Assembly: GCF_945882965.1 (NCBI RefSeq)
Contig: NZ_CAMCWY010000019.1
Location: 1 to 58,538, forward strand
DNA from: Sphingorhabdus sp. EL138
Lineage (GTDB): Bacteria > Pseudomonadota > Alphaproteobacteria > Sphingomonadales > Sphingomonadaceae
Reading direction: 5' to 3'
DNA: 58,538 nt
Part shown: positions 8,595 to 16,212 of the stretch, in pieces
Layout: each line of letters starts with the position of its first letter
Position numbering within the stretch: the stretch's first letter is position 1
Program-made: the position numbers and the translations under genes
The notes under the pieces: generated by a model
Told to the model about the DNA's origin: nothing
Database searches by the model: none
The model's input: only the letters and a program-made list of their open reading frames with translations

Positions 8595-8744
8595 CCAAAA
8601 ATCATCTTAACTATCTGTAAAACCAGTAGAATATGACGAATTTTACACAGCTAAAAAATGCACAAATCGTGCACACGACCCAGAAACATACCATAAGTTA
8701 TTGATTTACAACGATTATTTTAATCGTTGTATGCCCTCCGAAGG
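8595..8744. repeat. 150-bp direct repeat, copy 1 (att-like)
   Basis: 150 bp, about 89% identical by eye and without net gaps to 9985-10134. It contains a short TGCAC/GTGCA inverted repeat and ends in GCCCTCCGAAGG (8733-8744), the anticodon-arm sequence of tRNA-Arg(CCG). It is interpreted as an attachment site left by an integrative element. Confidence 0.75.
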
Positions 8745-8837
8745 GCGGCGGCAGAAACCCCGAATTCGCTCACTGCCTCGTTTCTGTCCGTCGGGGTTAA
8801 GGTCATACCAATCTTGGTAACCGCATCTTCAATCGCT

Positions 8838-8948
8838 GATCACGGCAGCTGTGCGATTCTGCTCGGACACGCAAACATCACAACGACTGCGCTTTACTGC
8901 GATGTGACGGATGAGCAATTACTCACAGCAGCGAATGCTAAATTCTAA
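8838..8948 (+). pseudogene. Tyrosine recombinase (integrase) C-terminal remnant
   Basis: 36 codons ending at 8948 encode AILLGHANITTTALYCDVTD. This carries the LGH histidine motif and the catalytic Tyr context (TTALY) of phage-type integrases, followed by a short tail. Everything upstream (R and K motifs, DNA-binding domain) is missing, and the frame before it is unrelated. It lies about 100 bp after the first att-like repeat, as expected for an integrase gene at an element end. Confidence 0.6.
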
Positions 8949-9358
8949 TTATCCAAACAAACAAATTTATAGGCAGCGTACCCATTAGACAAAGTGTCAT
9001 TCTTTACAGGTTCCCAAGCTCCATACTCAGTATCATAGTCAACCTTACCATTACTGTGATAAATATCAGCCCTCTTAACCCTGCTGGTATTTTGCTTACA
9101 GTCCGTTTCGATAGAGCTAATGATCTCCTTCACCCCATCCGCATCGTTACTCATAATAACCTTATCTTTATAGGAATATACATCGCCATTTTTTTCGAGG
9201 GAGTGTTTGTCGATGAACATTTTCACCTCTCCCATCCCCTCTACATTTGAAGAACCCCCAACCAGAACCCAATCCGATTGAATGTCTTCAACAACAGAGC
9301 CAGAGCATCCCTGTAAAACCACGAAAAAAGCACAAATGCCGAAACAACGATTTCCCAT
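8945..9358 (-). CDS. Hypothetical lipoprotein
   Basis: 137 residues from the ATG at 9358, preceded by a GGGGGGG run acting as ribosome site. The lipobox is VLQGC after a short hydrophobic segment (FGICAFFVVLQGC). The mature part is small, acidic and beta-rich, with WVLVGGSSNVEG and a C-terminal YAAYKFVCLDN; the two distal Cys could form a disulfide. A longer in-frame start at 9460 would bury the signal peptide and is rejected. Its 3' end overlaps that of the integrase remnant by 4 nt, tail to tail. Confidence 0.55.
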   Translation of the reverse strand: MGNRCFGICAFFVVLQGCSGSVVEDIQSDWVLVGGSSNVEGMGEVKMFIDKHSLEKNGDVYSYKDKVIMSNDADGVKEIISSIETDCKQNTSRVKRADIYHSNGKVDYDTEYGAWEPVKNDTLSNGYAAYKFVCLDN

Positions 9359-9383
9359 ATACCCCCCCCACGCATAGAGCGCA

Positions 9384-9812
9384 TCAATCCCACAAAGATT
9401 CCCAGACTGCCCGAAATCCCACAAAGCCACATTTTCTACATTTTGACTGATAAAGACCATCAGAATTCAAATGCGAACTACGATCCTCTATATCTATTTG
9501 AAGGCTTACTTTGCTTCGACAACTTACGCACCTGTGCTGCCGAACATACGATGATCCATCTTCAAATACTACACTGACCGCCGATTTCTGCTGCCACACA
9601 CCGCACTTTTCACACTCGTAGATCTTGTAGCCAAGATCGCTCAACTCACCACTTTTACCTAATAGCAAAGCTCTGAATTTTCTTGCCTCCGCACTACCAC
9701 AATATGCTCTGACAGCATCTTCATCACTATCAAACCCGCACATCCCAACGCCTTCAGATAGCGCCATTTCAAAGCCGCATTTATCACAAGCCAGTCCAAC
9801 GCCTGTACCCAT
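9384..9812 (-). CDS. Zinc-ribbon-type hypothetical protein
   Basis: 142 residues with three CxxC pairs: CDKC near the N-terminus, CEKC in the middle and CRKC near the C-terminus, plus HRCVSCRSK. This pattern implies several zinc-binding knuckles. No signal peptide, so cytoplasmic. It sits between the two 150-bp att-like repeats and is probable island cargo. Function unknown. Confidence 0.55.
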   Translation of the reverse strand: MGTGVGLACDKCGFEMALSEGVGMCGFDSDEDAVRAYCGSAEARKFRALLLGKSGELSDLGYKIYECEKCGVWQQKSAVSVVFEDGSSYVRQHRCVSCRSKVSLQIDIEDRSSHLNSDGLYQSKCRKCGFVGFRAVWESLWD

Positions 9813-9984
9813 CGAGCTTTACTCACTGAATTTACACCAAAATATAGTCGCTAAAATCGCATTGAACAATAGCACTGGGACGACAGTGTACAAGCTGCGA
9901 ATTAGTCACACCAAAGATACGCTCAGACTTCTGCCGTTATCCGATCCGGCATATTCGAATGACACAAGACAACTAAAGCGACCA

Positions 9985-10134
9985 CCAAAAATCACCTTAA
10001 CTATCTGTAAAACAAGTAGAATATTGAGAATTTTGCACAGCTAAAAAATGCACAAAACGTGCACACGACCCATAAATGCATCATAAGTTACTGATTTATA
10101 ACGATTATTTTAATCATTAAGCGCCCTCCGAAGG
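9985..10134. repeat. 150-bp direct repeat, copy 2 (att-like)
   Basis: Second copy of the 8595-8744 repeat, ending in the same 12-bp core (10123-10134). Here the core continues into a true tRNA 3' half. Confidence 0.75.
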
Positions 10135-10170
10135 CAGAGGCCAGAGGTTCGAATCCTCTTGGGTGCGCCA
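10121..10170 (+). tRNA. tRNA-Arg(CCG), 3' half only (attachment site)
   Basis: It reads from the anticodon arm (GCCCTCCGAAGGC, anticodon CCG) through a proper T arm (AGAGG-TTCGAAT-CCTCT) to the acceptor 3' strand and encoded CCA (TGGGTGCGCCA). The D arm and 5' acceptor strand are absent; the repeat sequence lies there instead. This is the typical right junction of an element integrated into a tRNA gene at the anticodon loop. The complete tRNA is expected at the far left junction, outside the window. Confidence 0.7.
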
Positions 10171-10400
10171 TTTTTTCAATGATTTGGCAACTTAACGACA
10201 TTAATCGCAACAGAAAAATAAGCCTGTAGCAAGCAATAAGGCTGCTTTAGTATGGCTAGACAAGATTACGGAAAGATGCCGTGAAGGTAAGGCACGCTAT
10301 CGGCAACCTTCACCCAAAGCGGACGTGCCGGTAACGACCCGATAGCGGCTTATTAGCCCGTTTGTATCGCCTCGCTGATCAGCGCCGCATTGATGGCAAT
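10171..10400. other. Intergenic, no feature recognised
   Basis: 230 bp between the tRNA fragment and the converging channel gene. No ORF, terminator or repeat is convincing. Confidence 0.4.
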
Positions 10401-11345
10401 TTAGAGGCCGGTGCCTACGAAGAAGAACCGCCTATCCGACTTGAGCACCCGTGCCGCGTCCCAACCGTTCCGAATCAGGAAGGTCCAGGCCGTGGCGGCT
10501 GCGGTAGCCGGGACCGCCAGGGCCAGGCTCAAGAGGTGGGTTTTATCCATCAGGCTGAGCCCATTGGTTTCGCCCAACATCTCCTGAACCGAGCGCATGT
10601 TAAGCACAATGGCGAACAGGACGCCGCCCAAAACGCCCAGCCGCGGGGTGAGGTACTCGTTATCTTTGTCGTCCATCAGAAAGCTCAGGAGTGTAAGTAT
10701 CGAAGCGATGTAGACGGGTCCGACCAGCTTTAAGAAAGTCCAGACGTCCGATCGTTCGATGTCGATAACGATCTCTAGGTGTGGATAAAGCGTTTGCTGG
10801 GCATCGGGCCGAGCCGGGTCTCCGAACGCGGTGCCAAAGGCCTCCTCGCGCGTCTGGACGACAAAGCGCTTAATGTCCCAGCCTTCGACCTGCAAATTGG
10901 GCGACACTCTCGAACCCCGGTCATCGGCGACATATTTGAGCGTGCTGGCTTCGTCGATGGAATCTTCTACGACTATGCGCAAGGTGTGGCGGTCGAACGG
11001 ATAGTTTCGGATGTCGAAGGGCTGGCGATAGTGGCCTGTGATCTTCTGGTTTGACCAGAGGCCGAAGTCTGTCGCAGAATTAAATTCCAAGGACTGGACC
11101 TGATCTTGGGCATTGATCCAGTCGGCGGCCTTGAGCGCGTTCTTTCCGTTGTTGCAGACGCTCCAAGCCCAGATGTCGGCCCCAAACCGGCGGGCACGGG
11201 TGTCGATATCGTAGAGATCCGCCAGGTAGACACCGACCTTGCAGACGGTCTGGGTCTGACTATTGGAGGGGGTGGTCTCCTGCGCTTGGACTGGTACGGC
11301 AACTGACCATAGCAGTATCGCCAGAAAAAACACGCCGATACGCAT
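10401..11345 (-). CDS. Pentameric ligand-gated ion channel family protein
   Basis: 314 residues from the ATG at 11345, chosen because GGGGGGA precedes it and a signal peptide follows at once (MRIGVFFLAILLWSVAVPVQ, then AQA). The extracellular beta domain has the family hallmark YPFDRHTLRIVVEDS (compare FPFD in bacterial pLGICs). Four hydrophobic helices follow: VGPVYIASILTLLSFLM, LGVLGGVLFAIVLNMRSVQE (M2-like), LALAVPATAAATAWTFLI and a final short one. Prokaryotic members are ligand- or proton-gated channels of the inner membrane; the ligand is unknown here. Many of them lack the Cys-loop disulfide, and I cannot assign one. Confidence 0.7.
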   Translation of the reverse strand: MRIGVFFLAILLWSVAVPVQAQETTPSNSQTQTVCKVGVYLADLYDIDTRARRFGADIWAWSVCNNGKNALKAADWINAQDQVQSLEFNSATDFGLWSNQKITGHYRQPFDIRNYPFDRHTLRIVVEDSIDEASTLKYVADDRGSRVSPNLQVEGWDIKRFVVQTREEAFGTAFGDPARPDAQQTLYPHLEIVIDIERSDVWTFLKLVGPVYIASILTLLSFLMDDKDNEYLTPRLGVLGGVLFAIVLNMRSVQEMLGETNGLSLMDKTHLLSLALAVPATAAATAWTFLIRNGWDAARVLKSDRRFFFVGTGL

Positions 11346-11613
11346 ACAAAATCCCCCCAACCGAACGGGTGGCTCAGCAACCGCCACGGGCGGGATAGGC
11401 AAGCCTCAGGCCGAATGGGTTCGCCCAAGGGCCTTGCCGCCGCCCTTTATTCGTCTTGTGCGTCTTTTGGCGGCTCAAGGAACAAAGTTGGAAGCGCTCT
11501 AAAGACGGACAAAGGGGTCGATCTTCGAAGGTGTCTGGACGCCGCCTTCAAGAATTAGTTCATCGGCCACATCACCCTGTCCGCTTTGCGTCCACAAGCA
11601 GACAGGCAAGTTT
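11346..11613. other. Intergenic, upstream part of a possible small RNA
   Basis: No protein-coding sequence is recognised between the channel gene and the DUF4345-type gene. On the plus strand an imperfect 11-bp hairpin (CCTGTC...GACAGG, 11576-11606) stands just before an intrinsic terminator at 11614. No convincing promoter was found. Confidence 0.4.
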
Positions 11614-11642
11614 CCAACCACTTTCGGTGGTTGGGTCTTTTT
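11614..11642 (+). terminator. Intrinsic terminator with no annotated upstream gene
   Basis: Perfect 8-bp stem CCAACCAC / GTGGTTGG with a 5-nt loop, followed by GTCTTTTT. The T-run is only on the plus strand, but the nearest upstream gene lies on the minus strand, so it probably ends an unannotated small RNA. Confidence 0.6.
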
Positions 11643-11804
11643 GTAAAATTGTGTCTGCTATTGTGCGATCCGCAAGCGCGGGAATGCCCGACGTTGAGCG
11701 CAAAGCGGATATTGACATCGCTTCTTAATCCTATCGCCTATGTGATCGGCGTCGCATCTCCGGCGCACCCCCGCCCCCTCCACAAAAAAGCCATATGCGG
11801 CGAC

Positions 11805-12194
11805 CTAGCTGCGCTGCGTCGGCTTTCCAAAGGCATTATATGCTACACCAAGCAGCGCGATCATGACTGCTTCAGCTATAATCGGCGGGACTGTCGTCGG
11901 TGCAGTCCCATCGAGCGCGATGCTGACGAAACGCCCGAGAAGCGCAAATGTGAGAAGCGTCAGTGGCACCATTAGGGGGGCCCGCTCTGCGCGCCACGCA
12001 CCGATCAGCGAAAAGATAGCCCCTGTCAGAAAGAAGGCGGGGAAGTCGGCGCGCATCGTCGCCATTCCCTGCGTCCCTAGCGGAGAAAGCGCAAATTCAG
12101 CTGCCATTTTCGTCGGATTGAACAGGAAACTCAAACCAATAACGATATTCAAAAGACCAACGAGGCCAATGACAAACTGCATTATTCTTTTCAT
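11805..12194 (-). CDS. DUF4345-like four-helix membrane protein
   Basis: 129 residues from the ATG at 12194, which has GAGGA upstream; an earlier ATG at 12227 lacks one. Four hydrophobic segments: VIGLVGLLNIVIGLSFLFNP, ADFPAFFLTGAIFSLIGAW, LMVPLTLLTFALLGRFVS and IIAEAVMIALLGVAYNAFG. Short proteins with this layout are annotated as DUF4345 in proteobacteria; function unknown. It is divergent from the MBL hydrolase gene and shares with it the palindromic operator at 12252-12270, so it may belong to the same regulon. Confidence 0.6.
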   Translation of the reverse strand: MKRIMQFVIGLVGLLNIVIGLSFLFNPTKMAAEFALSPLGTQGMATMRADFPAFFLTGAIFSLIGAWRAERAPLMVPLTLLTFALLGRFVSIALDGTAPTTVPPIIAEAVMIALLGVAYNAFGKPTQRS

Positions 12195-12251
12195 GTTTTC
12201 CGTCCTCAAAAATGGGCAAAGGTGCACAGATGTCGTCCTTCGCCTGGCAAT

Positions 12252-12270
12252 ATGGCATTGATAATGTCAT
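12252..12270. promoter_or_regulatory. Operator site 1 of the sulfatase/dehalogenase regulon
   Basis: Near-palindrome ATGGCATTGATAATGTCAT between divergent genes. It matches 15 of 19 positions of the complement of site 2 (19624-19642) and shares the arms of site 3 (21255-21273). Confidence 0.6.
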
Positions 12271-12316
12271 TAGATTGCGTCAAACAGGATGACAAGACAA
12301 ATAGGGGAGGATATTT

Positions 12317-13405
12317 ATGCGCACGCGCACCAAGATAGTGTTGGGGGTTGCCGCGCTGGCATTGATAGCGGGCATCACTGTCAAAACGCAGCAAGCGGCT
12401 ATAGCCACTGCTCTGTTCGAGCGCGCCGTGGGCGAACGCGTTGGCCGCGATACGACCGCAGCCTTACCCGATGGCCTCCACATCGCGCTGTGCGGAACTG
12501 GCTCGCCCCTCCCCAGCCCCAGCCGTGCCGGTCCATGTAATGTTGTGATCGCGGGCAAGCAAATCTTCGTCGTTGATATTGGCGAGGGCGGCGGGCGCAA
12601 CATCAACATGATAGGCATCCCTACAGGAAAGATCGCGGGCGTTTTGCTCACCCATTTCCATTCGGACCATATTGACGGCATGGGTCCATTGATGATGACC
12701 CGATGGGTAAGTGGCACGAACATAAGCCCGCTGCCCGTGCATGGGCCAAAGGGCGTAGAAGCTGTGGTCGCTGGCTTCAACGCCGCTTACACCATGGATA
12801 ATGGCTATCGCACTGGCCACCATGGTGTCGCTATCGCCCCGCCAGGCGGCGCAGGTGGCATAGCCATGCCCTTCACCGTTCCCCAAGCGGGCAACAGCAA
12901 CAATGTGGTCGTGCTGGACAAAGACGGACTTAGAATCACCGCGTTCCGCGTCGATCATGGCCCGGTTGAACCGTCGGTTGGCTACCGCTTCGACTATAAG
13001 GGCCGTTCTATCGTGATCAGCGGCGATACCAAAAAATCCGCATCGCTCATCGCCGCGTCAAAGGACGCAGACCTGTTGGTGCATGAAGCGTTGCAGCCAA
13101 AGCTGGTCAAGATGATAACCGCAGGACTGGAGAAAAAGGGCCTCAAGAATCTGGCGCAGATCACCCACGATATCCTCAATTATCATGCCAGCCCCGAAGA
13201 AGCCGCCAAGTCCGCAAAGGAAGCGGGCGTCAAGCAACTGGTGCTCAGCCATATTGTCCCTGCAATCCCGTCCAAATTCTTCTACCCCGCTTTTCTGGGC
13301 GACGCAGCCAAGCTTTATGGTGGGCCGATTGTGGTGGGCGAAGACGGCATGATCTTCACATTACCAGCAGGCAAAAGCGGGATTACCCAAGACAATTTAA
13401 TGTAA
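12317..13405 (+). CDS. MBL-fold hydrolase, RNase Z / type II arylsulfatase-like
   Basis: 362 residues with GGGAGG 7 nt upstream. An N-terminal signal or anchor (TKIVLGVAALALIAGITV) puts it outside the cytoplasm, which argues against a tRNA-processing role. The metallo-beta-lactamase motif is THFHSDHIDG (about 113-122). Further ligands are likely in ISGDTKKS (the Asp), VHEALQ and LSHIVP (the final His). The overall layout follows the RNase Z-like branch, which includes the secreted alkyl/aryl sulfatases typified by Pseudoalteromonas AtsA. Its position before a GST, two classical sulfatases and an FGE supports a sulfatase or phosphodiesterase role, but this remains inference. Confidence 0.7.
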   Translation: MRTRTKIVLGVAALALIAGITVKTQQAAIATALFERAVGERVGRDTTAALPDGLHIALCGTGSPLPSPSRAGPCNVVIAGKQIFVVDIGEGGGRNINMIGIPTGKIAGVLLTHFHSDHIDGMGPLMMTRWVSGTNISPLPVHGPKGVEAVVAGFNAAYTMDNGYRTGHHGVAIAPPGGAGGIAMPFTVPQAGNSNNVVVLDKDGLRITAFRVDHGPVEPSVGYRFDYKGRSIVISGDTKKSASLIAASKDADLLVHEALQPKLVKMITAGLEKKGLKNLAQITHDILNYHASPEEAAKSAKEAGVKQLVLSHIVPAIPSKFFYPAFLGDAAKLYGGPIVVGEDGMIFTLPAGKSGITQDNLM

Positions 13406-13417
13406 GGCGCCCCCCGA

Positions 13418-14425
13418 ATGTACGCAATTAACGGAGCGCTGGGCTCACCCTATTCAATGAAGATGCGCGCGCTCATGCGGTATCGGCGCATTCCGCATAT
13501 GTGGGTGCACGGCGCAGAATCGCGGGATGCACTCAGCAAGGTCAAGGCACCTGTCATTCCCGTGCTGGAATATCCCGACGGGACATTTCACAATGATTCA
13601 ACCCCGCTCATCTATGATCTGGAGGCGCGGCACACCGAACGCTCAGTTATCCCGTCCGATCCGGCACACGCATTCATCGCGCATCTGATTGAGGATTTCG
13701 CGGACGAGTGGGTGACAAAGGCAATGTTTGGCTATCGCTGGCTGGAGGAAGTGGACCAGATCCAAATGAGCCGCTGGCTCGCTTTTGACGCGATGAAGGG
13801 CGGCGGGCTGGCGATCAGCCAAGGCTTTGCCGAACATTTCCGCGCGCGTCAGGTCGGCCGCATGGCGATTGTCGGCTGCACGGCTGAAAACTTCCCGCTG
13901 ATTGAGGCCTCGACCCGCGCGATCCTAAGTGCGCTGGAGGCGCATGTAGTGGATAAACACTGCCTATTCGGCACACGGCCCAGCATAGCGGAATTCGGGA
14001 TGTATGGGCAATTGTCCCAGCTTGGCGTTGATCCAACTGCACAGGCGATGATGCGCAAAGATTTTCCCTATAGTTTCCGATGGCTGCTCCATATTGACGA
14101 CATGTCGGGAATCACCGGGGAATGGGATACCGAGATCGCAGGTGCCGATGCGCCCTTTGCGCCGATTATCACCGCGTGGCTGAAACAGGTGGGCAAAATC
14201 TATATGCCCTTCCTCCTTGCCAACGCCGCCGGGATAGAAGCGGGAGATGAAACATTCAGCATCACGGCCATGGGCCTGCCCTACACGCAAGGCGTGTTCA
14301 AATATCAGGTAAAGTGCCTCGCCGATTTGCGCGCGCGCTATGCCACTTTGGATAATGCCGCGCGGGCGAAGGTCGATCCGCTGCTGGCAGAGGCGGGCTG
14401 CCTTGATGCTTTGCTGAGCCAATGA
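13418..14425 (+). CDS. Glutathione S-transferase family protein
   Basis: 335 residues, longer than a usual bacterial GST (200-230). The N-terminal thioredoxin-like domain starts MYAINGALGSPYSMKMRAL and contains the APVIPVLEYPDG cis-Pro element and DSTPLIYDLEARH. The C-terminal helical domain is extended by about 100 residues. The gene starts 12 nt after the MBL gene and its TGA overlaps the sulfatase ATG, so it is operonic. GSTs can dehalogenate or open epoxides, which would suit the neighbouring haloalkane dehalogenases. The catalytic residue is not certain (Ser11 or Tyr12 in GSPYS). Confidence 0.7.
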   Translation: MYAINGALGSPYSMKMRALMRYRRIPHMWVHGAESRDALSKVKAPVIPVLEYPDGTFHNDSTPLIYDLEARHTERSVIPSDPAHAFIAHLIEDFADEWVTKAMFGYRWLEEVDQIQMSRWLAFDAMKGGGLAISQGFAEHFRARQVGRMAIVGCTAENFPLIEASTRAILSALEAHVVDKHCLFGTRPSIAEFGMYGQLSQLGVDPTAQAMMRKDFPYSFRWLLHIDDMSGITGEWDTEIAGADAPFAPIITAWLKQVGKIYMPFLLANAAGIEAGDETFSITAMGLPYTQGVFKYQVKCLADLRARYATLDNAARAKVDPLLAEAGCLDALLSQ

Positions 14426-16212
14426 CCCTGAAGGGACTGGCAACTTTATGGATAGCGTTGGCGTTGCTCGGCCCGGCAACGCCGGGCGCGCAAGCGGCAC
14501 CAAAGAAGCGCCCCAATATTGTCATCCTCCTTGCCGATGATTGGGGCTTTAGCGATGTCGGGGCATTCGGCGGCGAAATTGCGACACCCAATATCGACGC
14601 GCTTGCCGCCAAGGGTGTGCGTTTTTCAAACTTCCATGTGGCTGGATCCTGCTCACCAACGCGCGCGATGCTGCAAACGGGCGTGATCAACCACCGCGCT
14701 GGTCTGGGCAATATGCCCGAGACAATTCCACCGGAACATCTGGGCAAACCTGGCTATGAAGCGCAACTCAACAACCGCGTGGTAACCATTGCTGACCAGC
14801 TACGCGCGGGTGGCTATCGCACCTATCTGACGGGGAAATGGCATCTGGGGCACACGCCCGATACCGTGCCGACGGCGCGCGGCTATGATCGGGCGCTGGC
14901 GCTAGCGCAATCGGGCGCGGACAATTTTGAAGATAAACCCAATCTGCTGATTTACGACAAGACCGAATGGAGTGAGGATGGAAAGCCCGCAAAACTGCCG
15001 AAGCGCTTTTACTCCTCAACCCTGATTATCGACAGGATGATCCGCTATATCGACAGCGACAGGGCAAGCGGAAAGCCTTTTTTGGCATCCGTCAATTTCA
15101 TCGCTAACCATATTCCGGTGCAGGCACGCGATGCTGATATTGCGGCTTATGCCGGGCGCTACACAGATGGCTGGAGTGCACTGCGCACCCAACGCCGCGC
15201 CGCTGCGGTCGCCAAAGGCGTAATGCCCGCAGGTGTTGCAATGGTAACCATGGACAGCAGCGGTGACTGGTCGAAATTGTCGGCACAGCAGCGCCAGCAA
15301 CGTGCAGGTGCAATGGCCGCTTATGCGGGCATGGGCACAGCGATGGACCGCGAAATCGGCCGATTAATTGCGCACCTAAAGGCCATCGGCGCATATGAAA
15401 ACACCATCTTTGTATTTCTGTCTGACAATGGCGCGGAAGCCACTGATCCCATGAACATGGGCGCATTCGCGCGCTGGAACGCCAATCAACTCTATGATCA
15501 AAGTATCGGCCAACAGGGACGCCCGGGTTCGCTGACCGCGCAAGGTGCAGGGTTTGCGAGCGCATCGGTCTCCCCGCTGCGTGGATATAAGTTTACAGCG
15601 AACGAAGGTGGCTTGCGTGTTCCGATGATTATAGCCTGGCCGGGCAACCCCGCGATCAAGGGTGGCAGCGTTGCAACAGGTTTTGCCCATGTCACCGATA
15701 TGCCGCTGACGTTGCTGAACCTCGTCGGGGTCACGCCGCAGCAAGGCAGCTTCTCCGGACGCCGCGTCGAGCCAATGACTGGGATGGACCTAACGCCTTT
15801 GCTCACCGGGTCTGCAGTGTCCGTCCATGCGGCAGACAAGCCTTTGGGGTATGAATTGTCCGGCAATGCGGTGTTGTTCAAAGGCGATTACAAGCTCGTC
15901 AAGAACCTGCCGCCTTATGGAGATGGCCGCTGGCGGCTGTACAACATCACCACCGACCCCGGCGAAACCAACGATCTGTCAGGTTCCGACCCGAAACGTT
16001 TTGTTGCCATGCAAGAGGATTATGCCGCGTTTGCCAAGGCAAATAACGTGCTGCCGATGCCAGACGGGTACACCGCGCCCAAACAGATTTTCGCCAACGC
16101 CCTGCGCACATTGCTGATCCCACGACTTATCGCGTTGTGGCCAGTGGGCGCGCTATTGGTTATGGCAACAGCCGCCGCAATCTGGTGGCGCAGACGGCGC
16201 GCTACACGGTGA
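14422..16212 (+). CDS. Arylsulfatase (type I, formylglycine), C-terminally anchored
   Basis: 596 residues. A Sec signal peptide ends near GAQA-AP (about residue 25). The alkaline-phosphatase-fold core begins with PNIVILLADDWGFSDVG (metal-binding DD) and carries the sulfatase signature CSPTRAMLQTG, where the Cys is converted to formylglycine. Later motifs are TGKWHLGH and FLSDNGAEATDP. The C-terminus has a hydrophobic helix (LIALWPVGALLVMATAAAIW) followed by RRRRATR, so the mature enzyme is probably held in the inner membrane facing the periplasm. Substrate unknown. It requires the FGE encoded at 19658-20572. Its ATG overlaps the GST stop (ATGA). Confidence 0.88.
   Translation: MTLKGLATLWIALALLGPATPGAQAAPKKRPNIVILLADDWGFSDVGAFGGEIATPNIDALAAKGVRFSNFHVAGSCSPTRAMLQTGVINHRAGLGNMPETIPPEHLGKPGYEAQLNNRVVTIADQLRAGGYRTYLTGKWHLGHTPDTVPTARGYDRALALAQSGADNFEDKPNLLIYDKTEWSEDGKPAKLPKRFYSSTLIIDRMIRYIDSDRASGKPFLASVNFIANHIPVQARDADIAAYAGRYTDGWSALRTQRRAAAVAKGVMPAGVAMVTMDSSGDWSKLSAQQRQQRAGAMAAYAGMGTAMDREIGRLIAHLKAIGAYENTIFVFLSDNGAEATDPMNMGAFARWNANQLYDQSIGQQGRPGSLTAQGAGFASASVSPLRGYKFTANEGGLRVPMIIAWPGNPAIKGGSVATGFAHVTDMPLTLLNLVGVTPQQGSFSGRRVEPMTGMDLTPLLTGSAVSVHAADKPLGYELSGNAVLFKGDYKLVKNLPPYGDGRWRLYNITTDPGETNDLSGSDPKRFVAMQEDYAAFAKANNVLPMPDGYTAPKQIFANALRTLLIPRLIALWPVGALLVMATAAAIWWRRRRATR

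Noticed and set aside
10121-10170. Complete tRNA gene
   Set aside because: Only the anticodon arm, T arm and acceptor 3' strand are present; no D arm or 5' acceptor strand, so it is called a 3' half.
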